A stretch of DNA of 64,000 nt from Sepioteuthis lessoniana (taxonomy: Eukaryota > Mollusca > Cephalopoda > Myopsida > Loliginidae). Under the pieces are notes generated by a model. The model searched no databases and had not been told where the DNA came from. It saw only the letters and a program-made list of their open reading frames with translations. Made by a program: the position numbers and the translations under genes. Every line of letters begins with the position of its first letter. The stretch's first letter is position 1. The stretch is from the NCBI GenBank assembly GCA_963585895.1, contig OY757924.1, positions 60,185,093 through 60,249,092 of the forward strand, written 5' to 3'. Shown here in pieces: positions 10,376-22,566 of the stretch.

Positions 10376-12130
10376 ATTGACTACAAAAACGCATATGATA
10401 TCATCCTGCAAGGCCGGATAATAGACTGTCTCAAAATGTACAAGATATTCAGCAAGTCACAATCTTTATCGAGTAAAGCATGTATTGGAGAGTTCAACAG
10501 ACAGCGGGAGGAAAAAGCTTATCTGTGGTGAAAATCCAGAGAGAAATCTTCCAGGGAGATGCGCTACACACATTACTATTTGTAATAGAGACGATGTTAC
10601 TCTGTCACATATTTCGGAAATGCACAGACGTATACAAACAATCAACCATCTTATGTACACGGACGACATCAAACCGTTTGTAAAAAATGAAAAAGAACTG
10701 GAACCGACATAGAGTCTGTGAGAATATACAATGGATGGATGGAATTTGGCATAGAAAAATGTGCCATGCTTATAGTAAAAAGCGTAAAAAAAACAAATGA
10801 CGGAAGGAATAAAATTACTAAATCAAGACAAAATCAGAACGATTGGAGAAAAGGAAACTTACAAATTCTTGCAAATATTGAAAGCGAGTGCTATCAAAGA
10901 AGTGGATATGAAAGGAAAAATAGAAAAAAGAATATCCCAGGAGAACTAGAAAACTACTCAAAATCAAACTACATTGCGGAAATCTCATCAAAGTTATAAA
11001 TACGTGGGCTATCCTCCTCGCAAGATACTGGGGACCATTTTTAAAGAGGACACGAAAACTTCGACAAATGGACCAGAGAACAAGAAAACTCATCACTAAC
11101 ATCCAAGAGACGACAGCGACAGATTGTATATATCAAGAAAAGGAGGAAGATGAGGATTTGCCAGCAATGAAGATGGGTTTGATTTATCGATACAACGACT
11201 CAAAGATTACATAAACAAGCACACAGGAAGACCGGTAACAACCAGGTGAAACAATACAGACAACACACGCATCAAGAAAAAAAATAAACAGAAAGTAAAA
11301 CGGGTAAGGAAAAATTGTATGCGACCAACAAACGAAATCATACGCAATAAGATTTAGACATGTCTACGAAAGGGAAATCTTAACAAAGAAACTGAATCTC
11401 TTCTGATAACAGCACAGAACAACGCCAAAAGGACCAATTATATCAATACAAAAATAAATAAGATGTATCAAATTAGTAAATCGAGGTAATGTGGTGATAG
11501 ACATGAAACGAGCAATCTTATAAAAAGCGAATGCAGTAAATTAGCACAAAAATAGTTTTAGAGTTGACACGACTGGGGGGCGGGTAATCCAGTTGGAACT
11601 TTGCAAGGAATCGAAATTTGATCCGGAGATCAAATCGAAATTTCATCTTCGGATCAAATGGTATATACACAACCCTGAATCCACTCTGGAGAAAGCGACG
11701 GACAAAATTCTCTGTGATTTTGAGATATCAACGAATCACCTAATCTCGGCCAGGTGACTAGACCTAGTGATTTTCGAACAGAGAACTTTTCCACCCCCGT
11801 TGACCACAGAGTAAAATTGAAGGAAGGCAAAGAGAGATAAGTACCTGGACCGAGCTAAAGAACGGGAAAAACTATGAAACATGAATGTGACGATGATACC
11901 AATTGTAATAGGCGTGCTCGGTTCAGTCACCAAAGGATTGGTAAAGCGACTGAAAGAATTTGAAATAAGAATCCGAGTGGAGACCATCTAAACGATAGCA
12001 CTGTTAAAATCAACCAGAATACTGAGAAGAGTCCTGGAGACTTGAGGAGATTTGCTGTCTCTCAAACTCCAGTGAAAGACTCTGCTGATGCTGGTGTAAA
12101 AAATAAAACTCTCAAAGGACTAAAATAATA
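10374..12130 (+). pseudogene. Dong/R4-like LINE, 5'-truncated, decayed
   Basis: Reverse transcriptase-endonuclease remnant of an R4/Dong-type LINE. In mixed frames it shows TAGGKSLSVVKIQREIFQGD (motif B side), a decayed YTDDIKPF (motif C), MEFGIEKCAMLIVKS, and later NQNDWRKG-type thumb sequence. Further on are a poorly kept zinc-knuckle region (GDRHET) and the 3' UTR with CTGGAGACTTGAGGAGA. Many frameshifts and stops are present. It sits directly after a (TAA)n run and ends at TAAAATAATAAT near 12124. Better-preserved sister: 22567-24330. Confidence 0.85.
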
Positions 12131-12952
12131 ATGCTAAAAAATACGAAAACATAGAAAGGAAGGTAAAAAAAATGTCAACTACCTACACAGACGCTCTCTG
12201 TTACAAACAGTCCCGTAATAATTCCGATAAGCGAAAACATATAATTATTGAGATGGACATGACTGAGGTTAGTTGATGATTTATTACCCTGTAAGCGGAA
12301 ATTAATTGTATTTTTGTAAATATTTGAATGAATTTTTCTAACAAAATCATAATTCAACTGAAAAAGTGGAAAACTATTTTAAAAGGATTTTGAAAATATT
12401 TAAATTCTTTACTCTATTTAAAAAACAGCGCCATTTAAACACATTAAGTCATGGGAGGGAAGAAAACAATGGTGATGCCTCCCACCTCTTCACACTCCCG
12501 ACGAGCCAAATAATTCCTGAAGAATTTCAACGCGTGATAATTAAAAGTTAAATCAGTAAATCAAAATTATGCAATGATGACAGATATATATTTTTTAGAA
12601 GGACATGATTGACATTAGTAGATGAATTATTACCCGGTAAGCGGAAATTAATATTTTTGTAAATATTTGAATACATTTTCTTTCAAACCCATTGTTCTAC
12701 TAAACAAATTGGAAAACTGTTTTCTAAATGTAGAAAATGTTTAAATAAAAATGAAACGAGAATAAATAAATAAAACAAACTAACAATAAACACAGAGCGC
12801 CCGCAAAAATCATTAAAACATTGCAAGAGAAAAAAAAAAGGAAATAGCTTCACTGTAGATTAATTTAATAACTTGGGAATAAAATCAATCTACTAAACCT
12901 GATCGCTTACAAAGGGACTTATGAACTTTTTAAAGTTAAAACTTACTAAACC
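12131..12952. other. Duplicated AT-rich block, no gene
   Basis: Sequence at about 12250-12365 (GACATGA, TTAGTTGATGATTATTACC, AAGCGGAAATTAAT) recurs diverged at about 12600-12715, i.e. a ~345-bp spaced direct repeat of unknown kind. Confidence 0.5.
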
Positions 12953-13042
12953 AGCTCATTGGCCTACAGGGTAGAGTGTTCACCAATGGTCCGGGAGTGT
13001 TCAATCCCAGATCTCGTCATACTGTTATATACTGACTCTTAA
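12953..13042 (+). mobile_element. SINE-C, 5' head fragment
   Basis: A box TTGGCCTACAGGGTAGAGTG and B box TGTTCAATCCC are present; the body is missing after GTCATAC. Confidence 0.75.
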
Positions 13043-13400
13043 CAGAGCCATCAATCAAGAGATGCACCTGTGTAAATAAGTGGTAGAAGTGGAAGCAGGT
13101 GGACGTTTTGAAAGAATATAGGTAGGTGCCCGCGGCAGTTTAGTTAGTTGGATACAGGAATGCCAGCGTGAGAACCAGCTTGCTGATTGAAGGCTGTGGC
13201 CTTCAGCGACCTCCGCGAGCCAAGATGCGGAAGTAGTGCTGCCATGGTCACGAGAGAAACTTAGGTCAATATAGCACTCTGTCCCTGTCTCCACACATCT
13301 CTCACACACAACAGAAACACAAACCTTTTCGAGAATAAAGTCTGAGAGATAAAAAATTTGTAAAGAGATGTGTTCGTTTGTTCATTGAAATTCGTCATTA
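13043..13400. other. Unassigned, LTR-like composition
   Basis: More GC-rich than its surroundings and contains GAATAAAGTCTG near 13335, a possible polyadenylation signal. The TGTTATATACTG at its left could be an LTR start, but no matching end or target duplication was found. Confidence 0.25.
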
Positions 13401-13407
13401 TCTTTAA

Positions 13408-13666
13408 CCGGCTTATTGATCTAGTGGGTAGAGTGTTCGCCAACGGTCCGGGAGACCGGGGTTCAATCCCAGTTCGAGTCATACCAAAGACAAAAAAATG
13501 GTACTTGATACATCCTCGCTTAACACTCAACAATATAAGGTACGTATCAAGGGTAAAGTGGAGCAATCCAAGGAAAGGAGTAGCGCCCTCCCCAACACCT
13601 CGATGTAGTGGCTATCGAAAAGGGAGCCTTCGGGTCGCCCTCGACTACAGTCACCAACTTTGCTTT
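13408..13666 (+). mobile_element. SINE-C, complete
   Basis: tRNA-like head with CTAGTGGGTAGAGTG (A box) and GGGTTCAATCCCAG (B box). It is followed by the body (GGTACTTGATACATCC, GGTACGTATCAAGGGTAAAG, GAGCCTTCGGGTCGCCCTCG) and ends CACCAACTTTGCTTTACC. This is the best reference copy in the window. Confidence 0.92.
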
Positions 13667-13797
13667 ACCCTTTATCAAGGGTAAAGTGGAGAAAACCTGG
13701 GAAAAGAGTATCACCCTTCCCACACTTCGGTGTAGAAGCTATTGAAAAGGGATCCTTCTGGTTGTCTTCGACTACGCTCACCAAATTTACTTACTTA
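13667..13797 (+). mobile_element. SINE-C, tandemly duplicated 3' half
   Basis: It restarts at ATCAAGGGTAAAGTGGAG, repeats only the 3' half of the preceding SINE and ends CACCAAATTTACTTACTT. Confidence 0.88.
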
Positions 13798-14885
13798 TTT
13801 TCAATTGTGAGCTACAGGTTATCCTTCCTTGGAAGAATACCCGATCACATCAAACTCTGGGTCGAGTATAAACACAGCATACATCCAGTAAGAATGAAAA
13901 ATACAAGTACATGAGAGAGTGGCTGTTATGGATAAATGTGTAAATGTTTAAATAAATCTCATTTCTGCAAACCGAATAAATTTTCATTCTTTAACTTGTG
14001 CAAAAAGTCTGTCGATAAATAAAAGTTACAAGATATCTTATTGCAAGAAATGGTAATATAATTTAGAACGTAAATATGTCCAAAATTCAAATCTCAAGAA
14101 AGACAAGTTAAGAAATTTAAAGTAAAAGTTTGCAATGTTTATGATCAACATTATATATTTTGTGTGGTTCAAAGGCCTTTGTGTGAGTATGTGACTATTT
14201 CATTGGAAAAAGTGTATTTATTTGCTGATGTGTTAATAAATGCAGTTAAAAACCTGCAGTAAGTTAAGAAATATGAATAGTAGCATGTCTAGATAGATAA
14301 GAGATTTTGCTCTGAAAAATAATTAACCGAATTTGAAATTAAATACTAATCTTAAAGGAATAGAATGTTCGATTTTCCCTCGGGACAAATAAAAGCGAAC
14401 GTTGTGAGAACAAACAGAAATGAATGAATTATCTAGGGATGTTTTATTTATTTTATCACTTTATTTATTAGATTGAGGTTGGCTAGAAATTAGATAAAAA
14501 TGGATTAATACATATATGATTCTAATTAATTACAAATGTATTTTTAACAGTATACGAAGGTAAAATATTTCTTAAATTATATTGAGTTTTGATTCTTCAC
14601 AATATGCGAGGCAATTAGAATAATAGTCTGCATATGTCAAAGGAATTGAAAAATTCCGTGTTCCAAACAAAAGTGATGATTGGTCAATAAATGGTAAAAT
14701 ACTGATACAAAGATTTGTTTCTTGCGCTGATTTTCGAACGAAAATTAACACTTTCATTCAACATTAAAAACAGTTTATTTTCTAAAGTCATGCTAGCAGA
14801 TTTTCCCTTAACTGTAAATACAGGGGACTCGGTGGCCCTGTAAATATTGGGATTCCTAATTTCAGGTAGAGAAACAAAGACCAAA
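13798..14885. other. AT-rich DNA, nothing recognised
   Basis: No tRNA-like boxes or LINE motifs found. Several short frames lack any domain signature. Confidence 0.4.
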
Positions 14886-15919
14886 GTGACAGTGCACCTG
14901 ACAGACAGGAAAACATGAACTACAGAAGAGAAAAAAAGCTAATCCTCTGTTATTTTAAGAGCAATGCAGGGCAAAGAGATTATCGGAAAAGAAAGTTTGA
15001 AATTTGGGAAGGATTCACTAAATTTAATAAAACAAGTCAAAGACTTGCTGATCAAGCGAAGATAATTTTTAAAAAATGCAGGTCTTATTACCTAAGGAGA
15101 CTTGAACAATATATAGATATGTAGTTCGTGCAGATTATCATTATGAAGAGACCCTTAAATGAGCTGAAACCAAAAATATCAAAAACGAAAATAACACCGA
15201 TTCCAGTAGTACAACACCAACGTTAACACAAGATGAAAAAAAAACAAAAAAAAACAATAAACAGTAAATAAAAAATCTTGACCGCAAAGAATATTACATT
15301 AATCTGCCTGAGAAGTCAGAATTGGAAAAATGCAATTTCGAAATCGAAAATTTAAAATAATTAATTGAAAAATATCACAACGGCCCACATCACAAAAGGT
15401 CAAGAGCAAAACTAGTCAATGATAGCCCTCTATGGATTCAAAAAGAATAAAAAACCTGAGATGGAAAAGAGGCCAGAAGCCCACCGCCCAAATCCTTTGA
15501 GAATAAGTAAAAGTTGTAGAAAAGGAAAAAAAGAAGGATACAGTGAAATGAAAATACCGAAAAAGACTATAACAGACAAGCTAGACAAAATATTTGGAAG
15601 AAATAAACCAAAATGATTTTGTGAAAGAAATAAGACTCACTAGATGCCGAGACAGTGTCGACTAATACAACCATTCAAAATAACGAAATAAAATTCTACC
15701 CACAAGCTGGCATGTAATTGATTAATAATGATCATTAGTTATATTAGTTATTTATTCTATTCGTATCGATAACTTGTACGTTAGCTAAAAACTTTGAATG
15801 GCAGTGTAAGTCGTATGAAAGATCATATGTTGCATTTGTCGCATGTCTGGCAAGATACCAAGTTGACAATTTTTTTAAATTCCCTCAGACGACATATTGG
15901 ACATTTGTTTGGAAATTAT

Positions 15920-16357
15920 TGTTGTGGGCCGGGTATTAGTAAGTAAACCTACGAAGGCCTTACTTGGGATGAGATCAATTTAATTTAAGTAAAAGTTAAT
16001 GACACGCGTTCTTATATCATTGGAGGATGTGATAATTGATATATTATATAAGCAGGAGATTTTCGGAAATTAGAAGAGTTGGGGGCTGTCGAGTTTGGAG
16101 TTCAGAGACAGAGAGAGAGAGAGAGTGGATTGAGATCAGAGATTAAAGTACCCTGGAACCAGGGAATTTTGGGTGAAGCGCGATAGAAGTCGGTGATTTG
16201 AATGCTCAACTCTCACGAATGAAAGTCGGCATTTCTATATTATAACAATATATTTTTTATTCTATCTTTTTCTCCTTCTTCGATGGCATATTGCTGATTG
16301 AAACATACATTCAGCAAATAAACTTTTTGCATTGATATGTATTTTGCGAAATGTAAC
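15920..16357 (+). mobile_element. Candidate solo LTR
   Basis: The block opens TGTTGTGGGCC and ends ATGTAACA (TG...CA). It has a TATA-like TATTATATAAGCAGG at about 16040 and AATAAAC at 16316, in the order expected for U3-R-U5. No matching target duplication was found (ATTAT on the left, TCTAT on the right), so it may be old or misdelimited. Confidence 0.35.
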
Positions 16358-17334
16358 ATCTATGCATACTTATGATTCCGTAACGTAACAGGCGGAGAAT
16401 GCATGAAAACAAATGAACGACCGGATGAAAAGGAAACAAAGTGTTTCAAGAGCAAGGTATGAGATCAGAAAGAAGGTAACAGATAGTCCGAATGGATAAC
16501 GAAGATACAAAAGACGTGAAGAAAGCCAAGAGTTGGACATACACCTGGAACCAAGAAGGGCTACACTCAAGAAACTGCCAAATTAGAAAATGATAAGCAG
16601 GATATTATAATATACATTGATTCTGAATAAAAATTGTCACATTCATCCACGATTCGTTGACTCAACAATTGAATAAATACTCACATGAAGAAAACATAGT
16701 GGCATAAATGATAAAGAGGAAAACTCCTTTGATTTAGAAAGACCCTGCAAAGCAACCAACTTAAGCAAATACAGAACAATAACGTGTTTACCTGTTATGG
16801 GGAAAATCCAAACAGCACAAATTAAAGGAGAAAATTTTTACTCGTTTTATGCTGCAGACTAATATGCTTCAAAAGAACAAGAGGAATAGATGAGCTATTA
16901 TATGAAGATCAGTATATTTTCAAGGAGGGTAAAACAAACCAGAAACTGTAGGCAAATACTAAAGGATATACCTAGTCCAGCAGAATAGGATAATACATAG
17001 TCTGTAAATGTTCAGAATATCCGGCAAAGTGATACACTTCATCATGAAAGTCATGAAAAACTGGAAAGTGGAATTAACAGCAGAAAAACAAACCAAAGCA
17101 GTGGTCAAAATCGAAAGAATGAACCTCCATTGAAACTATCTCTAGCCATTACTATATATTATAGCAATAGTGTCACTCAATTATATACTCAAGAAGTTCT
17201 GAGGAGTTTATACATTTCAAATATCACAGACAAAAGTAAACTTCCTCATGGACATGATGATCCATGACACTAGCAAAAATGTATTAAAACTAGAAACTCT
17301 TATACGAACTCGGAGAACATACAGCCTGGATAAT

Positions 17335-17621
17335 CATATTTACCAACCCCACCGCTCGGGCAGGATCTGACACAAGGTCAATTTTTTAAGCGGAGTTTAA
17401 CAGGTTTGAAGTCAGAGGTTTCCTTCTCCTAGACTAGTTGCCTTACCAAGGCTGAAGAACCTAGTCTGTCCTACTATTTTACCCATAGCTGGAGGGAGAA
17501 TAATGGGATTCATACTTTTCCCAAGGGTATTAGTGCAATGTGAAATGAAATCAGTCTTGTCCGGGATTTGAACTCGTGTCGTCGTGTCCATTTCCTACGA
17601 CGATAACCGTTACACCACGGG
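17335..17621 (-). mobile_element. SINE-A, complete, inside a Dong-like LINE
   Basis: Head on the right with CGTGGTGTAACGGTTATCG, tail A on the left. The duplication CAGCCTRGATAAT (13 bp, one mismatch) is at 17322-17334 and 17622-17634. The target belongs to the LINE coding sequence, so the SINE is younger than the LINE. Confidence 0.92.
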
Positions 17622-18754
17622 CAGCCTAGATAATAGGAATGGGATTCGGTATTGAACAATGTTCCATGCTGATAATGAAAAAGAAGAAAAAGAAACAATG
17701 AAAGGAATAAAACGACCAAATCAAGAAAACATTAGAACACTTAGAAAAAAAGAAAATGGCAAGTGCCTAGGAATATTGGAAGCTGGCAGCATCAAACAAA
17801 TGAAGATAAAAGAAAAAGTAAGAAAAAATAACGGCGGAAGCACAAAAAACTTCTCAAAAACAAACTCTCAGAAATCTCATCAAAAGTAAAAACAACGGGG
17901 CGCTCCTCTTGGTTAGATACTGAAGACCATTCTTAAAATGGGCAAACGAGGACCTCCAACAAACTGACCAAAGAACAAGAAAATTGTTTACGATGCACAA
18001 GAATTAACATTCTAGAGATGACAAATATTATGCGTCAAGAAATTGAGAAGACAGGGGAATATCAAACATTGAGTATTATCTAGAAACAATGATTCGTAGA
18101 TGCGAGGAAATCACTTAAAAGAACGATAAATTGCATTAGCCAGAACAAAAAAAACACATCAGAAAAGCAACAAAATGTGAAAAAAATCAACTCTATGGAT
18201 ACTTCAAGATACAAACGTGGAAGATTGCACACGGAAAGCCTTGGATATGACTTTGAGAGGTGAAGCATCAAGGTATATCTTAACCGGTTTTAATGGAAGC
18301 AAAATCTCATGCCATAAAGATTGATTATATCAAAGCGAATATTCGTAATACGCAACATAATAGAAAACGAATGTTATGTGAAGTAAAAGATGAAACGATG
18401 AATCACATAATACATGAATGTAGAAAATTGAAAGAAAAGTTGTACAATACTAAGCACTATTAGTGGGTGTGATCCATTAGGAGTTGTGTAATTAAAAGAG
18501 AGCAAAGTGATAGGTTAATATTTGAATATTGCCAGTGAATTAAAAAAAACTTGTGTAACATGATTCGATGGTGATAGCAGTTGTTGTTGGGGTGATTATG
18601 ATGGACCTCGCAGGCCTAAAAAAAGACTGGCAAAATTCGAAATCAAAGGAAGAATTCTGATCATTTAGACCACAATATTGTTAAAATTAGTTAGAATACT
18701 GAAAAGATTCATTCAGGCTTGATGTACATGCCGTCACTCTAACTCCAATCAAAA

Positions 18755-20090
18755 AGAACCAGCATACTCTATTGTGATTCCCTCGCAAGGAATGTCGAGA
18801 AAATCATGAACATCATCATAAAAGCCATTATAAACAGGAAGATTAAATGAACAGCGAGAGGACAAACGCTAGCTGAAGTGAAAATTCAAAGTGGTATCTG
18901 CCAAGGAAACTCAATATCACTACTACTATTTCTCATGGCAATAATGTCACTCAATTAAATATATAGGTGATACACATGGATACAAATTTACAAAATACAA
19001 GGAAAATATTGATCACCTAATGTACATCGATGGTATGAAAGTATTTGCCAAAAATAGAATAGAACTAGATACCCCAATAAAGACATTAGTAATATACATC
19101 CTGTAGATAGGATAGTATTTAGAATTGAAAAATATGCAATGCTGATAATGAAAAAAGGGAATGAAAATAACGGAATGAATAGAACTGTTTAATTTGAATA
19201 CTTAAAAAGAAAGAAAATTATAAGTACTTGGCAATATTAGCAGCCGATACCATCAAACAGAAAAGAGATGAAAGAAAAATAAAAAAAGAGTACCTCAGAT
19301 AATCATGGGAACTTGTCGTAAGAAAGGTCTGGAACAGAAATCAATTCAAAGAAATAAACACTTGGAAAGTTCCGCTTGTGAGATACTCAAGACCATTCTC
19401 AAAATATATAAGAGAGGAACTCAATTAAATGGACTAAAAGAGAAGAAAGTCATTCATCCTATAGAGGCCAGAGACCGACAACATGCATCCAGAAAAGAAG
19501 TGATAGGATTATTTAGATTAAAGGACTGCGTAGACACATCAATATGTGGAATCGAGTATTACCTTAAAAAGAGCAAAGAATGATTTATTTAAGTAACCAG
19601 TAAAAGCTTTGGGAACATATAGAAAAACAGGAAAAAATAAACTTAAACTATGAAGCAGAACTTAGAAGAGAAAAACAATAAGTATAAATTAAGCCCAAAA
19701 GGCAGTGATGGTGTACATAACAAGACATGGACAAAGCTAAGAAAGGGAAACCGCTTATGGAAACTAAATCTCTTGATAGCGACAGAAAAGAACGCCACAA
19801 GAACCAAATATATCCAATAAATAATAGATTATGCGCAACAGAATAGTTAGTGAAGATTAAAAATTCTCTTGATAATTAAAAGTTACAAGTTTGTTTGTTT
19901 TTTGTGGTAAGAAAAAGTAATATAATTCATAGCATAAATAACAAGAATAAATTAATTAATAACATAATAAGTGAATGCTAAAACTAGCACAAAAAGAATA
20001 CAAGACTAGGAACGATTTGGCAGGGAAGGTTGTCCTCTAAGAATTGTGCATGCAATTTAAATTTGAACACATTACCAAATCGTTCATATA
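18755..20090 (+). pseudogene. Dong/R4-like LINE copy, 5' part of a split copy
   Basis: It begins inside the RT (YSIVIPSQG-like) and runs on through TARGQTLAEVKIQSGICQGN (motif B side), MYIDGMKVFAKN (motif C, second Asp changed to Gly) and KYLAILAADTIKQ, to the zinc-knuckle and endonuclease area. The copy is split by a 570-bp mariner-type insertion and resumes at 20661. Frames are multiply broken. Confidence 0.8.
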
Positions 20091-20660
20091 GTGGGTGTTG
20101 AAGCAAAATATGGAATAATTCCTTACACGTCTTTTTAGTTTGATTAGTCCAATTCTGGAAAAAGCAAAAGCAAAAATAGCTTTATTATTCAAACTAATTT
20201 TCGTTGAAATTCAGCCTCGTATGAGTGAGCAAAGAACGAAACAACAAAGAATCTATGACTTCCTAAATGTCAAAATCAAGCCAAAAAATTTCAAAAATAA
20301 TTGGAGATTCTTATGGCCACCTTCAAGCTCAAACGTTAACCATTTGATTGCACTATATGGGGCGTTTTAGAAAACAAAACAGATGCAACTTCCCATTCAA
20401 AAATTGGTTCGCTAAAGATTGCTATTCAGGAGGAATGAAATAAAATATCCGAAGAATTTATTTTGAAGGCATGATATTTGTTTTGAAGGCCTGTTAATAC
20501 AATAATTGAGAAAAAATGGCAGCCATATTGAGTAAATTTACTGTTTTATGCCTACCTTTTCATTTTGTTTTTTATTTTTAAAAACAAAAATTAATATCAT
20601 TTTATAATAGAGTCATTTATTATTCTTTTAGAATATTCCTAATTTTGCTTCCTCACCCAG
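20091..20660 (+). mobile_element. Mariner-type deletion derivative, 570 bp
   Basis: Inverted ends GTGGGTGTTGAAGCAAAATA and, at the right as reverse complement, CTGGGTGAGGAAGCAAAATT. TA lies at 20089-20090 and 20661-20662. Inside is the C-terminal end of a Tc1/mariner transposase: a WPPSSSN-type block where PPSSPDLNPLDY is expected, then VLENKTDATSHSKIGSLK and EEWNKISEEFI in broken frames. The catalytic N-terminal half is absent. It interrupts the LINE copy at 18755-21280. A sister copy lies at 27102-27661. Confidence 0.88.
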
Positions 20661-21285
20661 TACGAAGTAGAAAATTTCTTTGAGAATGGGACAAATAAAA
20701 TTCTCTGGGATTTTGAAATACAAACACGTCAGCTAATCTTGAACAGACGACCAAACTTAGAGATGATTAATGAAAAAAACAAAACAACAAAAACTTTTCA
20801 TCTAGTGGATTTTATCTTCTGGCAGACGATTGGGTGAAAATAAAAGAAAGCCAGAAAAAAAGGGAATATATTTGGAAGACACAATAAAGTATTTAACGAC
20901 AACGCCATATAATTCTATCGAGTAATAGGAAAAGAGAAGATAAATGTAAAGGAAGCCCTTCGATTGAAGAACTGAAAACTTTTTGAAGTTATGCAGGGAG
21001 ACATAAGAAATTACATAATACCAAAAGTAGATTGAAAATATGAAGACACTTGAAAAACAATGAACTACAAATGTACAAAGATACTACAATACAAAATAGT
21101 ATAAATACACTTACACACACACATAAAGAGAAGCCATCTTGAATGCAGGTAATGATGAAGCAGAATATGCGTGCAACTTCGTGGGAAGAGTCCTGGAGAT
21201 TTTAAGGGACTTGCTGTCACTCTGACTCTAGAGGAAAACAGACGGCAAACGCTGGTGAGTTAAACATGCAATGAAAGAAATAATA
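20661..21285 (+). pseudogene. Dong/R4-like LINE, 3' part of the split copy
   Basis: It resumes with the endonuclease-domain segment (NKILWDFEIQT, RRPNL) and the 3' UTR GTCCTGGAGATTTTAAGGG, ending in AATAATAATGATAA near 21280. Confidence 0.75.
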
Positions 21286-21820
21286 ATGATAACGTTGTTT
21301 ATGCACAAACCTGATTCTGTCTTGGAGAATGTGACGCATAAAATTCTCTGGAGTTTTGAGATACAACTGATACCTAATATCAACCCCCTTATAATAAAAA
21401 AAAAATAATAGAAAAATAAATAAATAAATAAGATAAATTAATAAATAAATGAAAGATACCTGCCAATAGTGAACTTTGCTGTTCCGGCAAAATTTAATAG
21501 AAAGCAAAGAGTAAAATTAATAGAAAGCGAAAAGTGAGGTAATATCTGAACCTTGCTAGAGATCTAAAAGAAAATGAACACAGCAGCAATTGTAATTGTC
21601 GCACTTGATGCACTTAGAACAATCCCTATATAATTGGTTCAGGGACTAGAAAATTTTGAAACCAGAGGACAATTGAAGGCCAACCAGACTACCGCATTAC
21701 TAAGATCGACCAGAATACTAAGTAAACTCCCGGACACTTGAGGAGATTCCTGTGAAAGGCCATCAGCTAACGCTAGTTTGAAAAACTCTCAAGGAGTAAA
21801 AACAATAATAATAATGATAA
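21286..21820 (+). pseudogene. Dong/R4-like LINE, short 3' copy
   Basis: A truncated copy starting at the endonuclease region (KILWSFEIQL-type). It carries the 3' UTR and ends at ACAATAATAATAATGATAATAA. It lies head to tail with its neighbours. Confidence 0.8.
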
Positions 21821-22526
21821 TAAATCTCTCCTAATAGCAGCACAAAACAACGCCATAAGAAGCAATCATATCAAAGCAAGAATAGATAAGACGCAACAAA
21901 ACGAGAAATGTAGCTGATGTGATGATAGAGACGAAACAATAAATTGCATAACAAGCGAATGCAGCAAATTAGCCCAGAAGGAGTATAAAACTAGACATCA
22001 CAGGGTGTGGGAGTTGATCCTCTGGGAGATGTGCAAGAAATTTAACATATACGAACAATTGATATATGCAAATCCAGCGTCTGTCTTTGAAAATGACACA
22101 CAAATTCCTATGGGACTTTGAAATTCAAACGGATCACCTAATCTCGGCCAGAAGACCAGACCTTATAGTAATCAGCAAAAGAAAATGAGAAATTGCAAAA
22201 TTATGGATTTGCTGTACCGGCTGACCACAGGGTTATACTGAAAGAAACTAAGAAGAAAATAATTACTTCGATCTTGCTAGGGAATTAAAAAAATATGGAA
22301 CATTAAGGTGACGATTATACCAAACGTAATTTGCACTTTTGGTACAGTAACAAAAGGATTATTAAAAGGACTTGGAAGTTGGAGGACAAGTGGAGACCAT
22401 CCAAACTAGAGCATTATTGAGAATGATCAGAATAGTGAGAAGAGTCCTGGAGACTTGAGGAGACTTGCTGTCACTCAAACTCCAGTGAAAGACCATCAAC
22501 TAAATATCATGTGAACAGCTCCCAAG

Positions 22527-22528
<2 letters not shown>
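21821..22528 (+). pseudogene. Dong/R4-like LINE, short 3' copy
   Basis: It begins at SLLIAAQNNAIRSNHIKARI, includes the zinc knuckle region GDRDETINCITSECSKLAQK and endonuclease block, and ends with the 3' UTR at 22440-22500 before (AAT)n. Several stops. Confidence 0.85.

Positions 22529-22565
<37 letters not shown>
22529..22565. repeat. (AAT)n between two LINE copies
   Basis: Twelve AAT units form the 3' tail of one Dong-like copy and the 5' junction of the next. Confidence 0.95.

Positions 22566-22566
<1 letters not shown>

Larger units (their letters stand above)
14886..18740 (+). mobile_element. Dong/R4-like LINE, possibly near full length, interrupted
   Basis: The 5' portion at 14915-15124 encodes MNYRREKKLILCYF, then KTSQRLADQAKIIFKK, consistent (from memory) with the N-terminal region of this polymerase family. 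RT sequence is visible in fragments: LSKYRTITCLPVMGKIQ at about 16760, TMKNWKVELTA at about 17055, a MGFGIEQCSMLIM-like block at about 17645, and ENGKCLGILEAGSIKQ at about 17750. The 3' UTR lies near 18700. It is interrupted by a SINE-A (17335-17621) and probably by an LTR-like block (15920-16357). All frames are broken. Whether 14886-15640 and 16740-18740 are one insertion is inferred. Confidence 0.65.

Noticed and set aside
13055..13309. Cys-containing 84-codon minus-strand frame as a gene
   Set aside because: No domain, no conservation evidence, and it spans a SINE-C fragment border and LTR-like sequence.
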